Assembly (NCBI RefSeq): GCF_014199685.1
Contig: NZ_JACHNZ010000043.1
Coordinates: forward strand, 1-32,469
Length of the DNA: 32,469 nucleotides
Direction: 5' to 3'
Source of the DNA: Sphingosinicella soli
Lineage (GTDB): Bacteria; Pseudomonadota; Alphaproteobacteria; Sphingomonadales; Sphingomonadaceae
Within the stretch, counting starts at the first letter, position 1. Every line of letters starts with the position of its first letter. The notes under the pieces are model-generated. The model saw nothing but the letters and a program-made list of their open reading frames with translations. It was not told the DNA's origin and did not search any database. The translations under genes were made by a program, and so were the position numbers. Below, in pieces: positions 23,978 through 32,469 of the stretch.

Positions 23978-25297
23978 TCAAAGTCCCGGCGTTCCGTCGA
24001 TATACCCTTCGAAGGCATAATCGTTGAGGAACTGGCGGCGCCACAGATATCCCCGATCGACCTCACTCAATTCGGCTTCATCGCAAATAGTGTCCCATAG
24101 CTGCGTGATCATCCCGACCTGGTCCTTGATCAGACGACGGGCCTCGCGATCGCTCAGCAGAAAGTTCGATGCAGACAGGCGGCAGCTTTCGAGGAGGCTG
24201 CGCTTGTCCTCCCCATGCACCAGCATCGCCTGATTGGCCTCCCGACCGCTACGCGGTTGCGGGCAGATATCGTATGCCTTCGTAAGCGTAAGATGTGCAC
24301 CATCCCAAAAAGCTGCATGGTTGCGGGCATGATCGTCAGTGTTGCCCGTCAGCACATTAAAGACCAGCCGGCCGAACAGCTCGCGCAGTGTGACCTGCGG
24401 ATTGGTAAAGCGCGCGCGCACCATCTCGGCGAGATCGCCATAGCTTGCATAGCGGGCCTGCATTTCGCCAAGCCCGAACATCGTCAGGGCAGAGACCATC
24501 GCGCGGCGCGTCCACCCCTTCCCGCTCCCTTCACGGTCAAAGCGGCGCACCAGAAGAACGTCCTTGCCGTTGGCCTTCGTCAATCGAACGGACGCGACGT
24601 CCAGTCCCACCTCGGCCGCCAGGCGCATCGCAACGAACTCCGCCTTTACGATAGCCATTGTGTCGTTGGTTGCCGAGAACTTGGCAATAAGCTTGTCCTT
24701 GCCGTCCTGTATCAAAGCCTTGGGACGTGCGCCTCCGATGGAACTGCCATGGAATAGCGCCTTGTCGAGTGTTGGCGGAACCGGCTCGCCCCGCTCCACC
24801 CGTTCGGCCGCTTCCAACAGTTCTTCAAGAGTCGCGCGGTCGTGCTCGCGAGGCTGATACCGTTCCGCTGAAGTCTGAAAATCGAGAGCGCCGATACGGT
24901 CGGATCCCGAATTCAGCATGAATGTCAGTTCATCGAACTCGACATTGCGCGCCGCTTCGCCGCCCAGGCCCGTCAGCCGATTGATGATGACCCGGCGGCC
25001 CCACGCATCGGGCGCGCCGTCTCGCAGGCACCCGGCCATATCAAGCGGGGCTTCGGGAACGATCCTGCCGCGCTGGAGGGGCAACTCGGGTAAATAGATC
25101 GGTATCGCGTCGATGCGTTCCAGATAGGAACGACCATAGTTGAAGACATAGAGACCGTCCTCCAACGCGATCCGACCCGCAACCACGGGTTCAAGCGTAT
25201 CCGGCAACCATATCCACACAAAGGCTTCGGTGGCTGTCGGGATGGGCACGTAAGCAGTGCCATTCGCCGCAGCAGGGCGAAACCGGTCAGAAGTCAT
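23978..25297 (-). CDS. hipA: HipA-type serine/threonine kinase toxin
   Basis: A 439-residue HipA kinase. The N-terminal HipA_N subdomain includes LYVFNYGRSYLERIDAIP, the ATP-binding Gly/Ser loop FHGSSIGGARPKALI, and the catalytic loop NTDDHARNHAAFW with Asp and Asn. YDICPQ follows with the metal-binding Asp. HipA toxins phosphorylate translation factors such as glutamyl-tRNA synthetase and induce dormancy. It overlaps the hipB stop by 11 nt and lies downstream of it. The gene appears intact and is flanked on both sides by transposase remnants, so it came in with, or survived within, mobile DNA. Confidence 0.9.
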   Translation of the reverse strand: MTSDRFRPAAANGTAYVPIPTATEAFVWIWLPDTLEPVVAGRIALEDGLYVFNYGRSYLERIDAIPIYLPELPLQRGRIVPEAPLDMAGCLRDGAPDAWGRRVIINRLTGLGGEAARNVEFDELTFMLNSGSDRIGALDFQTSAERYQPREHDRATLEELLEAAERVERGEPVPPTLDKALFHGSSIGGARPKALIQDGKDKLIAKFSATNDTMAIVKAEFVAMRLAAEVGLDVASVRLTKANGKDVLLVRRFDREGSGKGWTRRAMVSALTMFGLGEMQARYASYGDLAEMVRARFTNPQVTLRELFGRLVFNVLTGNTDDHARNHAAFWDGAHLTLTKAYDICPQPRSGREANQAMLVHGEDKRSLLESCRLSASNFLLSDREARRLIKDQVGMITQLWDTICDEAELSEVDRGYLWRRQFLNDYAFEGYIDGTPGL

Positions 25298-25622
25298 CTT
25301 TCACCGTCTTCCTCGGGGCCCGTACCGACCGGGGAAGAAGTGCCAGTTTGTCGTTGACCCGCGAAATCTCGGGAGCAAGCCGTGAAGGTTCATCGACGAA
25401 GAGCGGCAGACCCACCAGTGTTGCCGCCTCGAACACCAGTCCGATTTCTACCTTGGGATGACCCTTTTCGATTAATTGCAGCGTGCTGCGAGCGATGCCG
25501 ACCCGGGCTGACAGGTCAGCCTCTGACATCTTGCGCTGTTTGCGTGCAAGACGAATGAGCCCACCCATCATGGTCAACGCTTCGCGCGTTATGCGAGAAT
25601 AAGTGCGAGTATGCTCTTTCAC
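25287..25622 (-). CDS. hipB: HipB-type antitoxin (XRE helix-turn-helix)
   Basis: A 111-residue protein from a GTG start (or about 94 residues from ATG 25571). The XRE HTH reads LIRLARKQRKMSEADLSARVGIARSTLQLIEKGHPKV. It continues in a C-terminal tail rich in Arg and Lys that may be the flexible antitoxin end. It binds HipA and represses the operon through the inverted repeats directly upstream. Neither start has a strong ribosome-binding site; the GTG lies just 7 nt from the operator. Confidence 0.85.
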   Translation of the reverse strand: MKEHTRTYSRITREALTMMGGLIRLARKQRKMSEADLSARVGIARSTLQLIEKGHPKVEIGLVFEAATLVGLPLFVDEPSRLAPEISRVNDKLALLPRSVRAPRKTVKDDF

Positions 25623-25628
25623 AAAAAA

Positions 25629-25751
25629 TGACCGTTATATCGTCCATAAAATGACTTTACGACTTCTATAACGGTCAATATCACTGCTGGCGTTAAAAAT
25701 CAACGGGATATCCTCAGTCCAAAAAAACCTTACAAAGCATTGTAACGGCCA
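25629..25751 (-). promoter_or_regulatory. hipBA operator: 11-bp inverted repeats plus an extra half-site
   Basis: TGACCGTTATA (25629-25639) and TATAACGGTCA (25667-25677) are perfect inverted 11-mers 38 bp apart centre to centre. A third half-site TGTAACGGCCA (25741-25751) matches nine of 11. On the minus strand TTGACC at the far repeat could be a -35 box, so HipB binding would block the promoter. Confidence 0.7.
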
Positions 25752-25857
25752 TTGTCGAGGGGTCAGGGTTGCCGACAGAGGCGCGAGCCGGTTGGCCAGT
25801 GTCAGACGGAAGTGCACATGTCAGAGGTGATGTTTCCCCGTTTCGGTGGACACGGGT

Positions 25858-26031
25858 TCAGGCCATTTGTCGTTCGGCCTGTTCGGGGGTTCTATAACCA
25901 ATGGCGGAGTGGATGCGCCGTCGATTATAATAGCCTTCGATATAAGCGAAGAGATCCCTGCGGGCCTCTTCGCGAGTAGTCCATCGCCGCTGGTGGACGA
26001 GTTCGACCTTGAGGGTGTGGAAGAAGCTCTC
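25858..26031 (-). pseudogene. C-terminal fragment of an IS3-family transposase
   Basis: About 57 codons, ESFFHTLKVELVHQRRWTTREE followed by YIEGYYNRRRIHSAIGYRTPEQ, match the end of IS3 OrfB proteins around the catalytic Glu. The upstream coding part is missing, and the frame runs into unrelated DNA at about 26032-26081. It is a different IS3 copy from the one at 22965-23928. Confidence 0.75.
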
Positions 26032-26139
26032 CCTCGGCGTATAGCGCGACGATCTGGATGAGAGGCGCGCGTCAATCAGGATGAGAACAGATTGTCGCGG
26101 CGAGACGTTTGTGCCGGTTCTGATTGTCGCTGACAAGGC

Positions 26140-26334
26140 CTATTCGGCGGCTTGATTGTCGCGCGGCGACATTTCCCCGACGGTCTTGATTGTCGCGTAG
26201 GTTGGAGGTCTTCCGGCGCGTGATTGTCGCTGGAGGGCCGAGCGCCGTCGGTAGCTCTCGACATTCATTTCGAAGATCGTGGCGTGGTGGACGAGGCGGT
26301 CGACCGCGGCGAGCGTCATGGCGGGATCGCCGAA
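26140..26334 (-). pseudogene. istB: istB, 3' half
   Basis: The minus-strand frame reads TFGDPAMTLAAVDRLVHH followed by ATIFEMNVESYRRRS and ends at a TAG (26140-26142). This is the C-terminal end of an IstB helper ATPase. It is separated from its 5' half (28880-29535) by a 2.5-kb insertion. Three of the five IS21 terminal decamers lie inside this coding end. Confidence 0.85.
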
Positions 26335-26338
26335 CGTT

Positions 26339-28432
26339 TCATGATGCTGCTTTCCTTGAAGGGATCATACTGCAATTTGGCGCTGTGAGCGCCTTTATTT
26401 GCTGGACGGTCAGGTCCACCTGCCACGGCTGTCCCTTCTTTAGTTGCCGACCCTGAAGCTTACCGCGTTTCAGCCATTTGAACACCGTCTGCTCAGTGAC
26501 GCCGAGCGCGGTCGCGGCACCTTGGATCGAGTAGCTGCCATCCGGCCAACGGGGCGGATTATGCTCGACGCCGTTGATCTTTACGGTGGGGATATTCCAG
26601 CGCTGGCGCAACAGGTGCACCGTGTTGTGGTCGAACAGCCCGTCCAGGCTGTTCCGCAGACCCTCTGTGTTGAGCGCGGTAGCGACCTCGGCGTCCATCA
26701 TGCCAGCGGCGTTGAGCTCTTGGATCCGCTGTTCTAGCACGTCGGCATGAGCAGCTTCAGCATAGGATTGAGTGCGCCGCATGACCCAGTGTTCGGTCGC
26801 TGCGCCCGTCTGCCAGATGATGCGGATCCACACCATGCCTTTCGCCCGCCGCTGATCTAGAATGACCTTGTCGATCACGAGGCGGAGCATCGCCTTGCGT
26901 TCGCTGTTCTCGATTCTTTCCCAAAGATCAGGCAGGTCGATGCCGAACGCTGCGATACGGGCGCGATCGTCGGCATTCAACGCAACGGTTTGCTCCGTCT
27001 TCCACCGCCGATAGTCCTGCTCGACCTTTTCGACCTCACGCAGCTTGCTTTCCCAGATGCTTTCGAGCGAACGGGCAACGAGGCGGTTTTCCGGCTCGAC
27101 CGCGTCATATTGGCGCCGGGCACGCTCGCATTCATATTCGGCGCGTTCGCGCTTGAGTGTCCATTGCCGTTCGAGTCCATGGACGTCCGCGTCGATGGCG
27201 TCGAGCGCGGCCAACGCGATGGCGAGTTGGTCAGGGGTGAGCGCTGCAAGGAACTGCCGTTCGACCTCAGCCTCAACCCGCGGCGCACGCACCTCTTGGC
27301 AATATTGGCCGACGCAGGTCGCTCGTTCGGAACGGCACCGATATACCGGATGGTTGCTGTCAGGGCCAGAGTAGTTGAGTGCCATGCGCCGTCCGCAACT
27401 GCCACACATCGCTATACCCTGCAGCAGCGCCTTTCCCTTCCGAGGCATGCCACGATGCCCGGCTTTGAAGTTGCCGACATTGTCCGTGAGCTTGTCGCTG
27501 ATCGCCATATGCGTCTCCCAACTGATATACGCTGGATGAGCATTCTGGATGCAGACTTCCCACTGTTCGCGCGGAACAGCGCGCGTCGGGTTCTTGGCCC
27601 CCTCGCTTCGCTTTTCGGGCGCAGCACACCGGCGTCCGTAGACATAGGCTCCCGCATAGACAGGGTTTTTCAGGATACTGCGCACACGCGCATCGGTTGC
27701 ATCGCGCCAGGCTATTTCGTGTGGCGCCGGTCCCTTCAACGGCCTGACCGGCAGGGCAAGATCGGCCTGGCGCAGATAGCGCACTACCGCCTTTGCGCTT
27801 CCCAGGCGCATGAAGCTGTCGAACACAAGTCTGATGCGCTCCTGAACCTGGGCGTCGGGATTGAGCATGATCCCTCCGGCGGGCGCGTAGATTAGCCCTG
27901 CCGGAAGCGGGATACGCAGTTCGCCGCGCGCCGCCTTCTGCCGTTCCCCCGTGTGCAGGCGCATGCGGATCTGATGCAGCTCAGCCTCGCTCATGATCCC
28001 CGATAGACCCAACAAAAGCCGATCATGGTAAAGTCCGGGATCATATATTCGTTCGCTGTCGGCGATGAGAACGCTGAACATCGAGCAGAGCTGAAGCAGT
28101 TGATGCCAGTCACTGTTGTTGCGTGCGAGGCGCGACGCGTCGTAGCTCAGAACGAGACCGGCGTGACCCAAGCCAACTTCAGCGATTAGGCGTTGGAAGC
28201 CGTATCGGTGCTGAGCCTCCGCACCGGATTTCCCCAGATCGTCGTCGATGATCTCGACCCGTTCGCGCGGCCAGCCAAGGCCAAGCGCGCGGTCGACAAG
28301 CCGATACTGAAGCGCCGTGCTTTCCTGGTGATGGCGGATCTGGCCGACGCTCGACTGACGGACATAGACATAGGCCAGCTTGGCCTGTTGCGTGGTGCTT
28401 ATCCGTTCATCTACGGCATAATCTCTCAACAT
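26339..28432 (-). CDS. Large serine recombinase
   Basis: A 697-residue recombinase. The resolvase domain starts with AYVYVRQSSVGQIRHHQEST (catalytic Ser in VRQSS), continues with SYDASRLARN (Arg pair), and MSEAELHQIRMRL, the helix E region. A recombinase domain follows (RLVFDSFMRLGSAKAVVRYLR, then VRSILKNPVYAGAYVYG), then a zinc ribbon (AMCGSCGRRM, then YRCRSERATCVG), and a coiled-coil stretch (ERQWTLKRERAEYECERARRQYD). ATG 28432 is preferred, but the frame is open for a further 46 codons from a GTG at 28570. It should integrate and excise the element at the istB site. Confidence 0.88.
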   Translation of the reverse strand: MLRDYAVDERISTTQQAKLAYVYVRQSSVGQIRHHQESTALQYRLVDRALGLGWPRERVEIIDDDLGKSGAEAQHRYGFQRLIAEVGLGHAGLVLSYDASRLARNNSDWHQLLQLCSMFSVLIADSERIYDPGLYHDRLLLGLSGIMSEAELHQIRMRLHTGERQKAARGELRIPLPAGLIYAPAGGIMLNPDAQVQERIRLVFDSFMRLGSAKAVVRYLRQADLALPVRPLKGPAPHEIAWRDATDARVRSILKNPVYAGAYVYGRRCAAPEKRSEGAKNPTRAVPREQWEVCIQNAHPAYISWETHMAISDKLTDNVGNFKAGHRGMPRKGKALLQGIAMCGSCGRRMALNYSGPDSNHPVYRCRSERATCVGQYCQEVRAPRVEAEVERQFLAALTPDQLAIALAALDAIDADVHGLERQWTLKRERAEYECERARRQYDAVEPENRLVARSLESIWESKLREVEKVEQDYRRWKTEQTVALNADDRARIAAFGIDLPDLWERIENSERKAMLRLVIDKVILDQRRAKGMVWIRIIWQTGAATEHWVMRRTQSYAEAAHADVLEQRIQELNAAGMMDAEVATALNTEGLRNSLDGLFDHNTVHLLRQRWNIPTVKINGVEHNPPRWPDGSYSIQGAATALGVTEQTVFKWLKRGKLQGRQLKKGQPWQVDLTVQQIKALTAPNCSMIPSRKAAS

Positions 28433-28823
28433 CGGTGTCACCGCGTAGCGGGCAGTTGGGCGCGAGCACAAAGCCTGCGCTATCGTCGCCGCCAGCTGAC
28501 GCTGGATTGCTGGCGGCAGGCTCGACCATATCTGGATCTTTGGCCGTCTCCGGGGAGAACTGATGTTCACTCTGGCATTCCTCGTCCTGTGATGAACGGC
28601 GCAACGCCTCTGCCAGCGCAACGACTCGCATGAGGATGGAGCCTGAGACCAACGGCGCGGATTTCGAGTCAGGCGGAGCGGTAGCCAGATCGGTGACGGA
28701 GCGAAGGATGTTTCGCCGCCCGCCATGCGGCACCCGGATAGTCACCCACGCCGGCCCGCGATCAGACACCAGCTTCAGAACTTCGAACCGCTCGCCGAAG
28801 AGCGGATGCTGAGGGCACGTCAC
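28407..28823 (-). CDS. DUF5372-like small protein of the recombinase element
   Basis: A 138-residue protein with HPLFGERFEVLKLVSDRGPAW, VTIRVPHGGRRNILRSVTDLA and a Ser/Asp-rich tail. The first 70 residues resemble the small DUF5372 proteins that accompany recombinases; function unknown, perhaps a DNA-binding or directionality accessory. The GTG start at 28823 is 57 bp inside the element end. Its 3' end overlaps the recombinase start by 26 nt in another frame. Confidence 0.55.
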   Translation of the reverse strand: MTCPQHPLFGERFEVLKLVSDRGPAWVTIRVPHGGRRNILRSVTDLATAPPDSKSAPLVSGSILMRVVALAEALRRSSQDEECQSEHQFSPETAKDPDMVEPAASNPASAGGDDSAGFVLAPNCPLRGDTDVERLCRR

Positions 28824-28879
28824 CGTTACATGGCGGATCAGCCCGTCGATATCAGGGGTATCACTGGATGGTTGGCTCC

Positions 28880-30970
<2,091 letters not shown>

Positions 30971-30986
30971 TATGTGGACGGCCCCC

Positions 30987-31253
30987 TCCCTACAAGATTG
31001 ACGGGCATAACTTTGAACCGATCGCTTGCGATCATATGTCCGGCCTCTGCGTATGCGGTCGCACATGACCGCGGGCCAAGATGGTTTCCGCTACGCGAGT
31101 TCCAAACAAGTCTGCGACCTTTGCCGGCCTGTGCATCGTACGGATTACCTCGCGTTTCGGATCGATCGGTCACCATCTGCTCGTTTCTTGCAAGTTCGGG
31201 CATCAGCTCAGCACGGCAGCCTTCTATAATTGCTCGCCGCGACTGGCAGATCT
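30987..31253 (-). ncRNA. Candidate bridge RNA region of the IS1111-type element
   Basis: The 267-nt non-coding region downstream of the transposase is where IS1111-type elements encode their bridge RNA. On the minus strand it contains ACGATGCA (31139-31132), complementary to the right half of the insertion site (TG-CATCGT). About 17 nt later it contains CAGACTTG (31114-31107), matching the left half (CAGACC-TG) with one G-U. Further 3' is ACATATG (31039-31033), matching the left donor end. The order of target segments before donor segment is that expected for a bridge RNA. Boundaries are unknown. Confidence 0.6.
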
Positions 31254-32297
31254 TTATGCCGTTCGGACATGAGCCGGTTGCATGCCACGGGCTCTGTATT
31301 CTTCGCCCGTCACCATCAGCTTCCATGCGACACGGGCGATTTTGTTGGCCAGCGCCACAGCCACCAGCTTTGGCGGCTTGCGCTTGAGTAGGTTCACGAG
31401 CCAGGGCGAAGCGTTCTTGCCGCGTCCGTCTCGAACGTGCCGGAGGAGAGCTGTCGCTCCGGCCACGAGCACGCTTCGTAAAACTTCATCGCCGGCACGG
31501 GTAATTACGCCGAGCCGGACCTTACCGGCGGTTGAATGATCCTTCGGTGTTAAGCCGAGCCATGCAGCAAAGTGCCGACCCGACTGGAAGCCTTTGGGTG
31601 CTGGCATCTTCATGACGAGCAGCGATGCGCCGATCGGACCGACGCCAGGAATTTTCGCCAGTCGCCGGCTGCATTCGTCGGCCCGGTGCCAAGCCATCAA
31701 CCTCTCTTCAACACGGTCGATCTCAACCTGTAAGTGTCCGTATTCTCGCGCATGGAGGGCGAACAGTTCTCGAGCGAGTTCCGGTAACGTCTCATCGGCT
31801 GCGATACGCTCGAGGAGCGGCTCCACTTTAGATATTCCTTGGGCCGCGCTCAGCCCGAACTCAGCTGCATAACCCCTTATGGCATTGGCGAGTTGCGTGC
31901 GATTGCGAATCAACTGATCGCGCACGCCTACCAACATCAATGCGGCCTGACTGTCGACGCTCTTTATTGGGACAAATCGCATCGTCGGTCGGCTCATCGC
32001 CTCGCAAAGCGCTTCAGCATCGGCAGCGTCATTCTTGCCGCGCTTTACGTACGGTTTAACATACTGTGGCGGAATGAGTTTCACCTCATGTCCGAACGAT
32101 TGCAGCAACCTGGCCCAATGATGGGATCCACCGCATGCTTCGATCGCTACAACAGTTGGTGGTAGTTTCTCGAAAAAGGCGATCATCTCCTTGCGCCGCA
32201 GCTTTTTGCGCAGCACGGGCTCCTCAGTCGCGTCGACGCCATGCAATTGAAAGACGTGCTTTGACGTGTCCATTCCGATGCGGGTAATCTGTTCCAC
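31254..32297 (-). CDS. IS110-family (IS1111-type) DEDD transposase
   Basis: A 347-residue recombinase. The RuvC-like DEDD residues are D10 (RIGMDTSKHVFQLHG), E53 (VAIEACGGSHHW), D90 and D93 (RGKNDAADAEAL). The C-terminal Transposase_20 domain follows: LAKIPGVGPIGASLLVMKM, then SGRHFAAWLGLTPKDHSTAGK with the candidate catalytic Ser. GTG 32297 has GGAG upstream and is preferred over the longer frame, which would run through the element end into the IS256 sequence. The gene appears intact, so the element may be active. Confidence 0.9.
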   Translation of the reverse strand: MEQITRIGMDTSKHVFQLHGVDATEEPVLRKKLRRKEMIAFFEKLPPTVVAIEACGGSHHWARLLQSFGHEVKLIPPQYVKPYVKRGKNDAADAEALCEAMSRPTMRFVPIKSVDSQAALMLVGVRDQLIRNRTQLANAIRGYAAEFGLSAAQGISKVEPLLERIAADETLPELARELFALHAREYGHLQVEIDRVEERLMAWHRADECSRRLAKIPGVGPIGASLLVMKMPAPKGFQSGRHFAAWLGLTPKDHSTAGKVRLGVITRAGDEVLRSVLVAGATALLRHVRDGRGKNASPWLVNLLKRKPPKLVAVALANKIARVAWKLMVTGEEYRARGMQPAHVRTA

Positions 32298-32376
32298 GGA
32301 CGGTCTCCTTCGCTTGAGAATCTGCAACGACCTCATTCTGGCACATCGATGCCGTATTGGGGGCCGTCCACTCCAA

Positions 32377-32469
32377 CAGGTCTGGACCACCGTCTGCGGG
32401 AACACGGCGCTGGTATTTGGCGATCAACTTGGGATCGAACGTGCCCGACCGGTCGCGCGGAATGTCCAG
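32377..32469 (-). pseudogene. IS256-family transposase, N-terminal fragment (runs off the window)
   Basis: Reading in from the window edge: LDIPRDRSGTFDPKLIAKYQRR, typical of the N-terminal third of IS256 transposases, then by a frameshift VFPQTVVQTC, which normally lies about 190 residues later. An internal deletion has therefore joined two distant parts of the gene before or independent of the IS1111 insertion that follows immediately. Confidence 0.7.

Larger units (their letters stand above)
26335..28879 (-). mobile_element. Serine-recombinase element inserted in istB
   Basis: The two halves of istB are separated by about 2.55 kb carrying a large serine recombinase and a small DUF5372-like gene. 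The pentamer TTCGG (minus strand; 28880-28884 and 26330-26334) occurs at both junctions. Removing the element together with one copy restores an uninterrupted istB reading frame (VFGDPAMT). The recombinase stop codon lies only about 5 bp from one end, so almost the whole element is coding. Confidence 0.8.
30971..32376 (-). mobile_element. IS110-family (IS1111-type) element
   Basis: Subterminal inverted repeats GTGGACGGCCCCC (30974-30986) and GGGGGCCGTCCAC (32359-32371) bracket a single DEDD transposase. The element is about 1.4 kb. Removing it with one copy of the dinucleotide TG rejoins the IS256 frame as VVQTC-IVHLIRN, giving a precise insertion point (core TG, at 30969-30970 and 32377-32378). 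Subterminal repeats and a long non-coding region 3' of the transposase are features of the IS1111 group. Confidence 0.85.

Noticed and set aside
26089-26230. Repeats at 32-34-bp spacing considered as a CRISPR array
   Set aside because: Repeat unit is only 10 bp, copies lie at an IS21 end and inside istB, and no cas genes are present.

Overview
The window is high-GC DNA whose gene content points to an alphaproteobacterium of the Sphingomonadales: a DUF736/TraF/lytic-transglycosylase conjugation block, a DUF6499/DUF2285-type regulator, and a TonB/FecIR-linked lasso-peptide locus of the kind found in sphingomonads and Caulobacter. It reads as accessory DNA, probably an integrative conjugative element or plasmid with cargo, next to a graveyard of nested insertion sequences. 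No rRNA, tRNA or CRISPR array was seen.

Layout. (1) 0.2-5.0 kb: backbone genes of a mobile element (beta-class DNA methyltransferase, small CxxC protein, SRPBCC protein, nucleotidyltransferase-HEPN fusion, lytic transglycosylase, TraF-like S26 peptidase, small HTH protein, DUF736 protein); the last five lie on the minus strand and several overlap by 4-16 nt. (2) 5.7-8.2 kb: a type IV AbiEi/AbiEii toxin-antitoxin pair and a DUF2285-type regulator. (3) 8.8-13.2 kb: a quorum-sensing block with two divergent LuxR regulators, a LuxI synthase, a phytanoyl-CoA-dioxygenase-like Fe(II)/2-oxoglutarate oxygenase and a GntR regulator. (4) 13.27-22.37 kb: a complete isopeptidase-type lasso-peptide locus. 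Precursor A, maturation protease B and cyclase C run on the plus strand. Convergent to them, on the minus strand, run FecI-like sigma factor, FecR-like anti-sigma factor, STN-domain TonB-dependent receptor and lasso isopeptidase E, chained by overlaps. (5) 22.8-32.5 kb: an istA scrap, an IS3 deletion derivative with 26-bp inverted repeats, a HipBA toxin-antitoxin pair, an IS3 scrap, and an IS21 element disrupted by a large-serine-recombinase element (in istB) and by an IS256 element (in istA). The IS256 element is itself interrupted by an IS1111-type IS110-family element.

How the genes may work together (inference). The 41-residue precursor would be cleaved by B after the conserved leader Thr-Lys and closed by C into an 8-residue Gly1-Asp8 ring. 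No ABC transporter D gene is present, as is usual in isopeptidase-type clusters. Externally supplied peptide could be taken up by the TonB receptor, signal through its STN domain to FecR/FecI, and be linearised by E. The LuxI/LuxR block lies immediately upstream of the precursor in the same orientation, which suggests that production is tied to cell density; the oxygenase may tailor the peptide or act on something else.

The two most informative new observations are: (a) the quorum-sensing/oxygenase/GntR/lasso/FecIR-TonB-isopeptidase super-locus, with a remnant of a second cyclase gene; and (b) an IS1111-type element whose 3' non-coding region holds short segments matching both halves of its own insertion site and one donor end, in the order expected of a bridge RNA.
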